Shown in pieces: positions 26,260 through 35,353 of a DNA stretch of 64,000 bases; position 1 is the stretch's first letter; every line of letters starts with the position of its first letter. The notes under the pieces were generated by a model. The model had not been told where the DNA came from. It saw nothing but the letters and a program-made list of their open reading frames with translations, and did no database searches. Location: contig DDLX01000028.1 of assembly GCA_002340355.1 (NCBI GenBank), positions 186,001 through 250,000 on the forward strand, in the 5' to 3' direction. Made by a program: the position numbers and the translations under genes. The DNA comes from Cytophagales bacterium UBA2561 (GTDB lineage Bacteria; Bacteroidota; Bacteroidia; Cytophagales; Thermoflexibacteraceae).

Positions 26260-28884
26260 ATGGCACTCGCAAAAACCTATCACCCAATTGATACAGAAGA
26301 TAAATGGTATCAACATTGGCTAACACAGGATTTTTTTTCAGCACATCCTAATCCTGAGAAAGAACCGTACACCATCGTCATTCCACCACCAAATGTAACG
26401 GGTGTCTTACACATGGGACATATGTTGAACAATACGATTCAAGATGTCTTGATTCGGAAGGCTCGAATGGAAGGAAAAGAAGCCTGCTGGGTACCAGGAA
26501 CTGACCATGCTTCGATTGCCACAGAAGCCAAAGTTGTCAAAATGTTAAAAGATCAAGGTATTGATAAACAAGATATTACAAGAGAAGAGTTTCTCAAACA
26601 TGCTTGGGCTTGGAAGGAAAAATATGGCGGAATTATCCTTGAACAACTCAAAAAACTAGGTGCTTCTTGTGATTGGAATCGTACTCGTTTTACGATGGAG
26701 GAGGATCTCTCAAAGCAAGTTTTAAAAGTTTTTGTTGATTTATATAATAAAGGATACATTTATAGAGGGGTTCGAATGGTCAATTGGGATCCTGAAGGGA
26801 GAACTGCACTTGCTGATGATGAAGTAATTTATAAAGAAAATAAAGGCAAATTATTTTACATCAAATATCGCCTTGAAAATACGGAGAATCAATTTATTAC
26901 CATTGCTACCACTCGCCCTGAAACTATTCTTGGTGATACGGCAGTTTGTGTTCATCCTGAAGATGAACGTTATCAGGATTTAATTGGTAAAAAAGCGATT
27001 ATTCCTTTAGTTAATAGAACTGTTCCAATTATTGCTGATGATTACATTGATCCCGAATTTGGAACAGGATGTCTGAAAGTTACACCTGCTCACGACCTTA
27101 ATGATTATGAGATTGGGTTACGCCACAATTTGGAAGTTGTTGATACGATTAATGATGATGGAACAATGAGCGAAGCCGCAGGTTTTTACGTGGGCGAAGA
27201 CCGCTTTGTGGTTCGCAAAAAAATCATTAATGATCTCAAGGAATTAGGGCAACTTATTAGTGTAGAGGAAATTACGAATAAAGTAGGACATTCAGAGCGT
27301 ACTGATGCTGTGATTGAGCCGAAACTTTCGACTCAGTGGTTTGTCCGAATGAAGGATCTAACACCAAAGGCTCTTGAAAAAGTGGAAGATAATACCATAA
27401 AATTACATCCTCCAAAATTTAAGAATATGTACCGCAGTTGGATGGAAAATGTCAGAGATTGGTGTATTTCTCGACAATTGTGGTGGGGACATCGGATTCC
27501 AGCTTATTTCTTACCTAATGGTGAATTTGTGGTTGCAGAAACTGCCAAAGAAGCTCTAAAATTAGCTCAAGAAAAAGACCCTCAATTGACCGCTCAGGAC
27601 TTACGACAAGAAGAAGACGTATTGGATACATGGTTTTCTTCAGGACTGTGGCCTATTTCAGTTTTCAATGGTTTACTTGATCCTGAAAATGAAGAGATTA
27701 AATATTTTTATCCGACTAATGTTTTAGTAACTGCTCCTGAAATTTTGTTCTTTTGGGTTGCTCGAATGATTATTTCAGGTTACGAGTATCGAGACCAACA
27801 ACCTTTTTCAGATGTTTATTTGACGGGAATTGTACGAGACAAATTACGTAGAAAAATGTCCAAGTCATTAGGCAATTCTCCTGATCCTCTGGAACTCATC
27901 AAGCAATACGGAGCCGATGGCATTCGAACAGGAATGTTGTTTAGTTCACCAGCAGGAAATGACCTTCTTTTTGACGAGAAATTGTGTGAGCAAGGACGTA
28001 ATTTTTGTAACAAAATTTGGAATGCCTTCCGTTTGATTAAAGGTTGGGAAATTGTTGATAAAGAGGCAGAAAACTCTAATTTAGTTGCCATTGAATGGAT
28101 GGAAAACAAACTAAATGAAGCACTCACTCAGCTCGAAGATCATTACCAAAAGTACCGCATGTCAGATGCCTTAATGACAGTTTATAAATTAATTTGGGAT
28201 AATTTCTGCTCATGGTATTTAGAAATGATTAAGCCACCTTATGGTCAACCAATTGACCATGAAACTTACGATAAAACCATCGTTATTTTAGAGAAATTGA
28301 TGAAAATCTTACATCCGTTTATGCCATTCATCACTGAAGAAATTTGGCATCAAATTACCGAGCGGACGGAAAAAGATTGCATCATTGTGGCAGATTATCC
28401 AAAACCTGTACCTTTTGATGAAACCATTTTGAAGGATGCTGATCAAATTTTTGAAGTCGTAACTGCTTTACGAAATACTCGAAATTCAAAAGGAATTTCT
28501 CCGAAGCAAGAACTTATTCTGTACATCAAAACGGATGAAAATTCGATTTATGAGAAGTTCAAAATGACTATCAAGAAATTGGCAAATATTTCGGCAATTA
28601 GTTATACACCGAAAGCTGTTGAAAAAACAGTTAGCTTCTTGGTAAAGGTAGATGAATTCTTCATTCCAATTGAAGGACAGATAGATACAGAAGCTGAACG
28701 CCAAAAAATTGAGAAAGAGCTGAAATATACCAAAGGCTTTTTAAAAGGAGTTGAGAAAAAACTTTCTAATGAGAGATTTGTTAATAATGCCCCTGCAAAA
28801 GTCGTTGAAAATGAACGCCAAAAACAAGCCGATGCTCTTGCTAAAATTGAGACTTTGGAGAAAAGCTTAAAGGCATTAGGATAA
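26260..28884 (+). CDS. valS: Valyl-tRNA synthetase
   Basis: This full-length 874-residue class I synthetase charges tRNA-Val. The HIGH motif is HMGH (about residues 51-54, after PPPNVTGVL) and the KMSKS motif is KMSKS in LRRKMSKSLGNS (about 533-537). The editing domain with TTRPETILGDTAV, DPEFGTGCLKVTPAHD and the WGHRIP segment are all present. The C-terminal coiled-coil arm (about 810-874) is intact. It is monocistronic. Confidence 0.98.
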   Translation: MALAKTYHPIDTEDKWYQHWLTQDFFSAHPNPEKEPYTIVIPPPNVTGVLHMGHMLNNTIQDVLIRKARMEGKEACWVPGTDHASIATEAKVVKMLKDQGIDKQDITREEFLKHAWAWKEKYGGIILEQLKKLGASCDWNRTRFTMEEDLSKQVLKVFVDLYNKGYIYRGVRMVNWDPEGRTALADDEVIYKENKGKLFYIKYRLENTENQFITIATTRPETILGDTAVCVHPEDERYQDLIGKKAIIPLVNRTVPIIADDYIDPEFGTGCLKVTPAHDLNDYEIGLRHNLEVVDTINDDGTMSEAAGFYVGEDRFVVRKKIINDLKELGQLISVEEITNKVGHSERTDAVIEPKLSTQWFVRMKDLTPKALEKVEDNTIKLHPPKFKNMYRSWMENVRDWCISRQLWWGHRIPAYFLPNGEFVVAETAKEALKLAQEKDPQLTAQDLRQEEDVLDTWFSSGLWPISVFNGLLDPENEEIKYFYPTNVLVTAPEILFFWVARMIISGYEYRDQQPFSDVYLTGIVRDKLRRKMSKSLGNSPDPLELIKQYGADGIRTGMLFSSPAGNDLLFDEKLCEQGRNFCNKIWNAFRLIKGWEIVDKEAENSNLVAIEWMENKLNEALTQLEDHYQKYRMSDALMTVYKLIWDNFCSWYLEMIKPPYGQPIDHETYDKTIVILEKLMKILHPFMPFITEEIWHQITERTEKDCIIVADYPKPVPFDETILKDADQIFEVVTALRNTRNSKGISPKQELILYIKTDENSIYEKFKMTIKKLANISAISYTPKAVEKTVSFLVKVDEFFIPIEGQIDTEAERQKIEKELKYTKGFLKGVEKKLSNERFVNNAPAKVVENERQKQADALAKIETLEKSLKALG

Positions 28885-28900
28885 ATGACTTATTTCCCAA

Positions 28901-28956
28901 AAAATTAAACTATTATTGGTGTCACTTCATTTAAACACCAGTAAAAGTTTAATTTT
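28901..28956 (+). terminator. Hairpin terminator after valS
   Basis: AAAATTAAAC (28901-28910) pairs with GTTTAATTTT (28947-28956), with an inner GGTGT...ACACC stem. Confidence 0.5.
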
Positions 28957-29108
28957 CAAGTACCTTTATTGGTGTTCGAGTGTAATGATACTAACAAAAA
29001 CATCATACATAACTCAATAATTCATCCCTAGATTTTGCTTTTCTCTCAAAAAATAAGCAGTTTGAGCATCCGAAAAGACACATTTTAAGTAAAACCAAAT
29101 ATACTTTT

Positions 29109-29684
29109 ATGGATATTTTTGATGTCAAACTCAACGAAAATAATACCTTAGAAAAAGGTTGGTTATTAATTTCCGAACCCTTTTTGCCTGACCCTAATTT
29201 TGAACGTACTGTAGTTCTAATTTGTGAACATGAAGAAAAGGGTTCTTTTGGTTTAATAATTAACAAGCCTACTCAAATTCATCTAGACGAGGTTTCTGAA
29301 ATTAAAAAATCTCCACATTCTCTTTATGTTGGAGGTCCCGTAGACCAAAATAGTCTTCATTTTATCCATATTTTTCCCGATATCGAGGGAAGCATTCCAC
29401 TCAAAGATGGCGTTTTTTGGGGCGGAAATTATGAGCAAATTCGACTGATGACCGAAGAGGGGATTTTGAATAATACTAACTCTCGTTTTTTTATGGGATA
29501 TAGTGGTTGGGGAGAAAATCAATTAGAAGAAGAATTAGAACGTAATTCATGGATTATCTCAAATTTTGACTTATCAAAACTCTTCAAAACCAAAGATGAA
29601 GAACTTTGGCAACTTATTTTGCGAGAAATGGGTGGAAAATACCGTATGGTTTCGAATTTTCCGATTGACCCCCGCCTGAATTAA
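29109..29684 (+). CDS. yqgE: YqgE/AlgH family protein
   Basis: 191 residues, typical length for UPF0301/DUF179. Motifs are KGWLLISEPFLPDPNFERTVVLICEH (seen across about residues 17-42), GSFGLIINKPT, LYVGGPVDQ, GVFWGGNYEQI and FFMGYSGWG. The family is widespread and cytoplasmic with no firmly established biochemical role. In Pseudomonas the AlgH homologue was linked to alginate regulation. It is a single gene, before the DUF349 gene. Confidence 0.93.
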   Translation: MDIFDVKLNENNTLEKGWLLISEPFLPDPNFERTVVLICEHEEKGSFGLIINKPTQIHLDEVSEIKKSPHSLYVGGPVDQNSLHFIHIFPDIEGSIPLKDGVFWGGNYEQIRLMTEEGILNNTNSRFFMGYSGWGENQLEEELERNSWIISNFDLSKLFKTKDEELWQLILREMGGKYRMVSNFPIDPRLN

Positions 29685-29696
29685 TTTCGGATTGCT

Positions 29697-29704
29697 TACC
29701 TTTG
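29697..29704 (+). promoter_or_regulatory. Bacteroidota -7 element TACCTTTG
   Basis: Perfect TAnnTTTG match just after yqgE. It would give the DUF349 gene a leader of about 220 nt. The leader contains the palindrome CTTACGTAAG (about 29769-29778) and a TTTCTC...GAGAAA hairpin, but no recognisable riboswitch. Confidence 0.4.
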
Positions 29705-29934
29705 TAGCCCAAGAGTTAGACGATAAACTATTTATCTATTCATAACTTTTGATTGAGCTTTCGTATCTTACGTAAGTTTTTGAACAACAATACTTTGTAC
29801 GTTCATAAATTTACGGTTTCGGAATTTCTCTTGAGAGTTCTTGAGAAAAATTTCAAGATAGTATCGAATGAAAACGAACGCATTTAATTACGTAATCCTT
29901 ACGGAAATTCAAAATCTCGTAAAATTTAGTACCC

Positions 29935-31890
29935 ATGTCGAATCAAGTGCAGGACGCTGTAACGGCAGATGAAAACCAAGCCGTAACCCAAGCAGAAATC
30001 GAATCCACAAATGGTGAAACTACCACAGAAAAAACGGTAGAATCTCCTGTTAGTGAAGAAATTAAGAAAGAAGATAACACCGCTATCGATACTCAGACTG
30101 AGGAGAAAGAAGAGGAAGTAAAGCCTGATTATTCTTCAATGTCTAAGGAAGAATTGGTAGAGGTCAGTCAGAGTCTCCACGATGTTCAAGATTTTCGAAA
30201 AACAGACGAAGTCTTGCGAGAACTGAAAACCGAAATTGACAGTCGAAATCAAGTGCTACGTGAAGAAGCACTGAAAACTTTTGTTGAATCGGGTGGAGAA
30301 AAGGAATCTTTCAAGTTTACACAAGATAAACTGACAGATAAATTTTACGAAAATTACAAAGCTCTCAAGGAACGAAAACATAAATATTTCGAAGACCTTG
30401 AAAAAACAAAAGCCAAAAACTTGGCTCTTAAACAAGAAATTAGTGTACAAATCAAAGAATTAACAGAACAAGACATCACTAAAGAAGTCTCAGATAAAGT
30501 TAAATCTTTACAAGCACAATGGAAGGAAATTGGGGCAGTTCCACAGGCAGATGCTGATAATTTATACAAATCATACAAAGCTTTATTAGACCAGTTCTAT
30601 GCTAAAAAAAGTATGGAACATGAATTAATTCGCTTAGATCGTGAGAAAAATCTCAAATCGAAGCTAGAGCTTTGTGAAAAAGCAGAAGCCTTAATCGAAG
30701 AAGAAAATATCAATGAGGCGGTTTCTAAACTGAATCAGTTGCATCAAGAATATAAAGCAACTGGGCATATCCCTCGTGAAAAACAGGAAGAAGTTTGGCA
30801 ACGTTTCAAGAAAGCCTCGGATAAAATTTATGATAAAAAGCGAGCTTATGTCGAAGATCTGAAGAAAAAGTTAGAAGAAAACATGAAGGTCAAGCAGGAG
30901 CTGTGCCTCAAAATCGAAACATATGCCGATTTTTCTTCTAACCGTATTACAGAATGGAACGACAAGACGAAGGAAGTACTTAATTTACAGAAGTCTTGGG
31001 ATGAAATTGGTCCTGTTCCTCGTGAGGTTGCTAAAACAATTAACAAACAGTTTTGGGGTAATTTCAAAGCTTTCTTTAATGGTAAACACAAATTTTTTGA
31101 GGAGTTAGAAGTTGAACGAAAAGAAAACCTCAAGAAAAAAGAAGCTCTTTGTGATCAAGTAGATGCTATCAAGGATTCCTTCGATTGGAATGAGGTAGCT
31201 GATAAGCTCAAAGAATTGCAACGAAATTGGAAAGAAATTGGTCCCGTTCCCGAAGCGCAACGGGAGTCTATTTACCAACGTTTCAAGGCAGCTTGTGATC
31301 ACTTCTTTGACAGGAAACGAAATCGTAGAGCCGAACAAGATAAAGAGTTTGCCTACAATCAAGATAAGAAAACTAAGATCTCTGCAGAAATTAAGGCTTT
31401 GGAAATCAACGATGAAGCGATGACAAGCTTTGAAGAACTACTCAAAAGTTGGTTCAAAGTTGGTTTTGTTCCTCGTGAAGCAATGAGTACTGTTCAAGAG
31501 GAATTAACAAGTGCTGCAGAAGTATTTTTAAGTAAGACTTCGCTTCCTGAGAATGAAAAAGATGATAAAATATTTGAGATTCAGAAACAGTTTTTGATGA
31601 CAGGTGGAGGACGAAATACTGCCAAAAAAGAGCAGGCTATTCGCCGTAAAATCTCAAATATTGAAAATGATATTGCCCTCTGGAAAAATAATTTGGAATT
31701 TTTCGCCTCTTCTAAAACGGCTGATCGTTTGAGAGACGAATTCAATACTAAAATTGACAAGGCTACTTCTCAACTTCATAAATTGAAGGCACAATTGCGA
31801 GCTTTTGACCAAATTCGTAAGCAAGCTGAAGCCGACCGAAAATCAGCAAAAGCAGAGAAAAAACCTAAAAAAGAAGAGGCTACTGCCTAA
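29935..31890 (+). CDS. DUF349 repeat protein
   Basis: This 651-residue, highly charged helical protein has an acidic, Thr/Glu-rich disordered N-terminus (about 1-75). About five DUF349 helical repeats follow, each with the LQxxWKEIGxVPxxxxxxxYxxFKxxxDxFY signature (shown here as a pattern; clear copies near nt 30510, 30745, 30985, 31215 and 31440). A coiled-coil C-terminus is rich in Lys. No signal peptide or membrane segment. DUF349 proteins are abundant in Bacteroidota but have no established function. It is monocistronic with a long leader and a strong terminator. Confidence 0.9.
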   Translation: MSNQVQDAVTADENQAVTQAEIESTNGETTTEKTVESPVSEEIKKEDNTAIDTQTEEKEEEVKPDYSSMSKEELVEVSQSLHDVQDFRKTDEVLRELKTEIDSRNQVLREEALKTFVESGGEKESFKFTQDKLTDKFYENYKALKERKHKYFEDLEKTKAKNLALKQEISVQIKELTEQDITKEVSDKVKSLQAQWKEIGAVPQADADNLYKSYKALLDQFYAKKSMEHELIRLDREKNLKSKLELCEKAEALIEEENINEAVSKLNQLHQEYKATGHIPREKQEEVWQRFKKASDKIYDKKRAYVEDLKKKLEENMKVKQELCLKIETYADFSSNRITEWNDKTKEVLNLQKSWDEIGPVPREVAKTINKQFWGNFKAFFNGKHKFFEELEVERKENLKKKEALCDQVDAIKDSFDWNEVADKLKELQRNWKEIGPVPEAQRESIYQRFKAACDHFFDRKRNRRAEQDKEFAYNQDKKTKISAEIKALEINDEAMTSFEELLKSWFKVGFVPREAMSTVQEELTSAAEVFLSKTSLPENEKDDKIFEIQKQFLMTGGGRNTAKKEQAIRRKISNIENDIALWKNNLEFFASSKTADRLRDEFNTKIDKATSQLHKLKAQLRAFDQIRKQAEADRKSAKAEKKPKKEEATA

Positions 31891-31896
31891 ACTTTA

Positions 31897-31936
31897 AAAA
31901 CTTACCAAGTCTTCAAGATTTGGTAAGTTTTTTTTA
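31897..31936. terminator. Bidirectional terminator
   Basis: AAAACTTACCAA (31897-31908) pairs with TTGGTAAGTTTT (31920-31931), followed by T residues. It overlaps the stop codon of the convergent flavoprotein gene. Confidence 0.8.
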
Positions 31937-33160
31937 ACTTTTTAAAACTGAACTCCCCGCAATAAAACCTGTTGTCCAAGCATTTTGAAAATTAAATCCT
32001 CCTGTAACTCCATCAATATCAATAATTTCTCCTACAAAAAATATTCCTTCTACTTTTCGGCTTTCCATTGTTTTAGGGTTGATATCTTTTAAACTAACTC
32101 CTCCACAGGTTACAAATTCGTTTTTAAAGGTAGATTTTCGATTGATTTTATAACAGTCATTAGTCAGAATTTCAGCCAAGCGATTACTATCTTTTTTACT
32201 GAGTTCTTGCCATTTTTTAGCTATTGGAATCTGAGCTTTTTGAAGTAAAAACTCCCAAATTCGGTTGGGTAATTGGAAAGGATTTCGATTTCGAATTTTT
32301 CGAGACCCAATTTCAATTTTATTATTTTGCAATTGTTGATAAATAATGTTTGACTTTTGGTCATGAAGCCAAGAAACTCGAAGCTCAAAATGGTAATTTT
32401 TTAATGCTAATTCTCTTGCTCCAAATGCAGATAATTTCAGAATAGCAGGACCACTAAATCCTTTATGAGTAACTAAAAGCGCACCGCTTTGTTGCAATTT
32501 TGTACCTGAAATTTTGACAGAAACGTTAGGCGCTGAAATCCCTGATAAATTGGTAATCAAATTATTAGATACTTCAAAGGTGAATAAAGATGGAACAGGA
32601 GGCTCTATACGATGCCCCAAATCTATCAACCATTGTAACCCCCTTAATTTTGGAGAACCTCCCGTAGCTACAATAATTTTATCAGCTTCAAAAATAGCTT
32701 TTTTTTGAGAAATTAAATTAAATGTTTTATTTTCTAAAGCTTGAATTTTTTGAATAGAGATATTCTTCAAAATTTGAATTTGATGCTTTTTAGCTTCCTT
32801 CAAAAAACAGTCGATAATTGTTTGTGAATCATTCGAAACAGGGAAAACTCGACCATCTGACTCCGTTTTGAGCGGGATATTTTTAGAGACAAACCAATTT
32901 TGAATTTCAGATGTCCCAAATCTTTGGAATGCTTTTTTAAGGAATTGACTACCACGAGGATAGAATTTGGATAAAAGAACAGGATCAGAACAGGAATTTG
33001 TTAAATTGCACCGTCCACCACCCGAAATTTTAACTTTGGATAAAAGTTTATTAGACTTCTCAAAAATGGTAATTTGAGCTTTCGGAAAATGTTCTGCACA
33101 GATTAAGGCAGAAAAAAAACCTCCTGCTCCCCCACCGATAACGGCTATCTTAGGAATCAT
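31934..33160 (-). CDS. HI0933/BaiN-like NAD(P)/FAD-dependent oxidoreductase
   Basis: 408 residues. The N-terminal dinucleotide-binding fold reads AVIGGGAGGFFSALICAE, followed by the family-specific VKISGGGRCNLTNS. The middle holds KIIVATGGSPKLRG and GHRIEPPVPSLFTFEV. The C-terminus has TCGGVSLKDINPKTMES and the FAD-contacting GFNFQNAWTTGFIAG. Members of this family (YhiN) are cytoplasmic flavoproteins of poorly known substrate. It is a single gene, convergent with the DUF349 gene and sharing its terminator. Confidence 0.93.
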   Translation of the reverse strand: MIPKIAVIGGGAGGFFSALICAEHFPKAQITIFEKSNKLLSKVKISGGGRCNLTNSCSDPVLLSKFYPRGSQFLKKAFQRFGTSEIQNWFVSKNIPLKTESDGRVFPVSNDSQTIIDCFLKEAKKHQIQILKNISIQKIQALENKTFNLISQKKAIFEADKIIVATGGSPKLRGLQWLIDLGHRIEPPVPSLFTFEVSNNLITNLSGISAPNVSVKISGTKLQQSGALLVTHKGFSGPAILKLSAFGARELALKNYHFELRVSWLHDQKSNIIYQQLQNNKIEIGSRKIRNRNPFQLPNRIWEFLLQKAQIPIAKKWQELSKKDSNRLAEILTNDCYKINRKSTFKNEFVTCGGVSLKDINPKTMESRKVEGIFFVGEIIDIDGVTGGFNFQNAWTTGFIAGSSVLKS

Positions 33161-33314
33161 TTTTTTACTACTTTTTCTGTTCTTCGACTTCTTTGACGAA
33201 AATTTAACGAGAAATATTAATTTTAGTTAGTTTTGGATTTTTCTACCAACTCTAAATCATTGATAATAAGATTATTATATAAAAATATATTAAAGAAAAA
33301 ATTTTAAGAGAATA

Positions 33315-33486
33315 AGAGGTTGTTTAAAAATTTTTGAAAAATATCTTGAGGGAATAAACTTTAAATAGTGAAATAGCTTTCATTGCTCAAAATAGCCGAT
33401 TTCCATAAGGTAGGGTTTGCAAACCTTATGAAAGTTTATATAAATACTTGATAATCATTTTTTTAGTTAAAACTTAAACAACCTCT
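33315..33486. mobile_element. MITE-like element, family B, copy 1
   Basis: This 172-bp non-coding element has terminal inverted repeats AGAGGTTGTTTAA (33315-33327) and TTAAACAACCTCT (33474-33486). It matches copy 2 at 57608-57745 through most of its length (shared words include GAAATAGCTTTCATTGC-like and GCCGATTTCCATAA segments). About 34 bp are extra here, containing the palindrome GGTTTGCAAACC. Its right end overlaps the last codons of the histidine kinase gene. Confidence 0.65.
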
Positions 33487-34499
33487 AAAACAGGTAATTT
33501 TACTTCAATAATGGTCTGTTTTTCAGTAGATTCGAGAAGAGTAATCTGTCCCTTCAGTTTTTCAGTAATTTGTTTTGCACAATACAGTTTTAAGCCTGTT
33601 AAGTCTTCGTGATTATCAATACGATAGAATAGCTCAAATACCTTATTTTGAACTTCTTTGGGTACGATTATTCCTTTCCATGTAGCACAGATTCGTAAAT
33701 TTTTAGCTTGTACTTCACCCTTTACTTTAAGTTCAGAAGAATCAAGTAAACTTTCTGCCATATGTTCTAACACATTAATTATCAATTTTTTAAAACATAA
33801 AATATCTGTTTTTATCTCTACTTTGGGTAAATGAATCGTTATTTTTAATCCCTTAAATATATCGTTATCTTCAAAATGTTGTAAAATTTCGGATACTAAT
33901 TGAGAGGGATATACTTTTTCTTCTTTTAATTCCATATTTTTCATGCGATTGATATTCTGCAAATGCGACAAAATATTATCCATTTTTCGAACAATTCGCT
34001 CAATCCGCTCAAAAAAGTCCTTAGCGAGTTCATCCTCAACTTCCAGTCTAGCCAAATAAGTTAGCCCTAACAAACTGGCAAGTGGTCCTCGAATATCATG
34101 TGAAGCACGATAGACAAATAAATCCAACTCTTTATTTGAAGCTAATAAATCATTATAAGCTTGATTCAAATCTTGAGTACGTTCAAAAACCATTTGTTCT
34201 AATGTTGAATTGTTTTCTTCTAATTCGGTATTAGTTTCAGCAATAATCTCGTGCGCTCGTTCTAGTTCGGTCTGTTTTTCTTTGAGGGCATCATGTGCTA
34301 CATGTAATTTATTATGCATTTTGTCATTTACACGAGTCATTAAGTGTATTTCATCTAATAAATTCTTATAATGAATCAATAAATTTTCATATTCAAAAAA
34401 TATTTCTTCGGGTAAAACATCATCTTTACGCTTCAAAAATTTCTCAGCATGAGTAATGATAAACCGTTCTCTATCATATAATTGTGATTTCCTAGCCAT
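33474..34499 (-). CDS. Histidine-kinase-like protein with degenerate ATP-binding domain
   Basis: 341 residues, no membrane segment. A helical N-terminus and coiled coil (about 1-125) lead to a HisKA-type segment with the phospho-acceptor His134 in ASHDIRGPLASL. The HATPase-like part (about 195-337) keeps the fold (FELFYRID) but has lost key residues. The N-box reads INVLEHMAES, with His246 where the Mg-binding Asn should be. G1 reads ATWKGIIVP, with Trp274 in place of the ATP-adenine-binding Asp. G2 reads TGLKLYCAK. It is probably catalytically inactive as a kinase and may act as a phosphotransfer or scaffold partner (inference). It follows deoC by 18 bp. Its final LEVV-stop is encoded by the family B repeat. 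Confidence 0.85.
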   Translation of the reverse strand: MARKSQLYDRERFIITHAEKFLKRKDDVLPEEIFFEYENLLIHYKNLLDEIHLMTRVNDKMHNKLHVAHDALKEKQTELERAHEIIAETNTELEENNSTLEQMVFERTQDLNQAYNDLLASNKELDLFVYRASHDIRGPLASLLGLTYLARLEVEDELAKDFFERIERIVRKMDNILSHLQNINRMKNMELKEEKVYPSQLVSEILQHFEDNDIFKGLKITIHLPKVEIKTDILCFKKLIINVLEHMAESLLDSSELKVKGEVQAKNLRICATWKGIIVPKEVQNKVFELFYRIDNHEDLTGLKLYCAKQITEKLKGQITLLESTEKQTIIEVKLPVLEVV

Positions 34500-34517
34500 T
34501 CTTTTTATAAAGTCTAT

Positions 34518-35192
34518 CTATTTGTTTTTAGAGTCGTCTTCTGCTGCTAATATAGTAAATCCTGCAGATGTACCAATTCGATCAGCTCCAGCCTGTATGA
34601 ATTCCTGAACTTGGGTCAAGTTCCGAATCCCTCCTGCGGCTTTTACTCCTACATTCGCTGATACAGACTTTCGCATCAATTGAACATTCTCTAACGTAGC
34701 TCCTTTGGAAGCGAACCCTGTCGAAGTTTTGACAAAATCAGCTCCTGCATCTTCACAAATTTGACATGCAGTCACAATTTCTTCAGATGATAAATAAGCC
34801 GTTTCCAAAATCACTTTCATTAATGCATTTGCTTGATGTATTTCTTGAGCTAACTGGGCTAATTCTCCTTTAATCCAAATATTTACCCCATTTTTTAATG
34901 CCGAAATATTCATAACTACATCCAGTTCAGTTGCTCCATCTTTCAGTGCTGTTTCTACTTCATGCACTTTGACCTGAGTCATCTGATAACCCAATGGAAA
35001 TCCAATAACAGTAATAATTTCTAAAGGAGTAGTTTTCAAGTCACGAGCTACTTTTTTGACCCAATACGGTGGTATACAAACTCCAGCCAACGGATAATCA
35101 ATTGCTTTCTGAAGCATATTTTCCAATTCTCTTCCCGTAATTGTTGGGCGCAAATCTGTCTGTTCTAAATAGGGCGCAACTGTATCTTGCAT
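34518..35192 (-). CDS. deoC: Deoxyribose-phosphate aldolase
   Basis: 224 residues, normal for DeoC. It cleaves 2-deoxyribose 5-phosphate to glyceraldehyde 3-phosphate and acetaldehyde in nucleoside catabolism. The Schiff-base Lys is in ADFVKTSTGFASKGATL and the second catalytic Lys in VGVKAAGGIRNL. VVMNISALKNG and RIGTSAGFTIL are also typical. It leads a two-gene unit with the degenerate histidine kinase 18 bp downstream, and has a good promoter at 35301-35331. That pairing is unusual. Confidence 0.95.
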   Translation of the reverse strand: MQDTVAPYLEQTDLRPTITGRELENMLQKAIDYPLAGVCIPPYWVKKVARDLKTTPLEIITVIGFPLGYQMTQVKVHEVETALKDGATELDVVMNISALKNGVNIWIKGELAQLAQEIHQANALMKVILETAYLSSEEIVTACQICEDAGADFVKTSTGFASKGATLENVQLMRKSVSANVGVKAAGGIRNLTQVQEFIQAGADRIGTSAGFTILAAEDDSKNK

Positions 35193-35300
35193 ATTTTAAA
35201 TAATTAATGGATATATCCAGAAAATTTTATTCTTAAAACTCTTTTTAGTAGAAAAATAGTAACTTGCTGTTTGAATATAACTTTGACATAGCCCATCGAC

Positions 35301-35331
35301 CAAAGATACACTTTATCGGTTTCTTATACAA
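35301..35331 (-). promoter_or_regulatory. Bacteroidota-type promoter for deoC
   Basis: On the minus strand, TTG (35329-35331), 20 bp, then TATCTTTG (35301-35308). Both elements and the spacing fit the Bacteroidota consensus. It predicts a leader of about 100 nt. Confidence 0.55.
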
Positions 35332-35353
35332 TTTCCAAGAAAAATAGGACTTA

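Noticed and set aside
30256..31362. Several minus-strand frames across the DUF349 gene
   Set aside because: They are shadows of a strongly coding, Lys/Glu-rich plus-strand gene, with Phe/Leu/Ser-rich antisense products.
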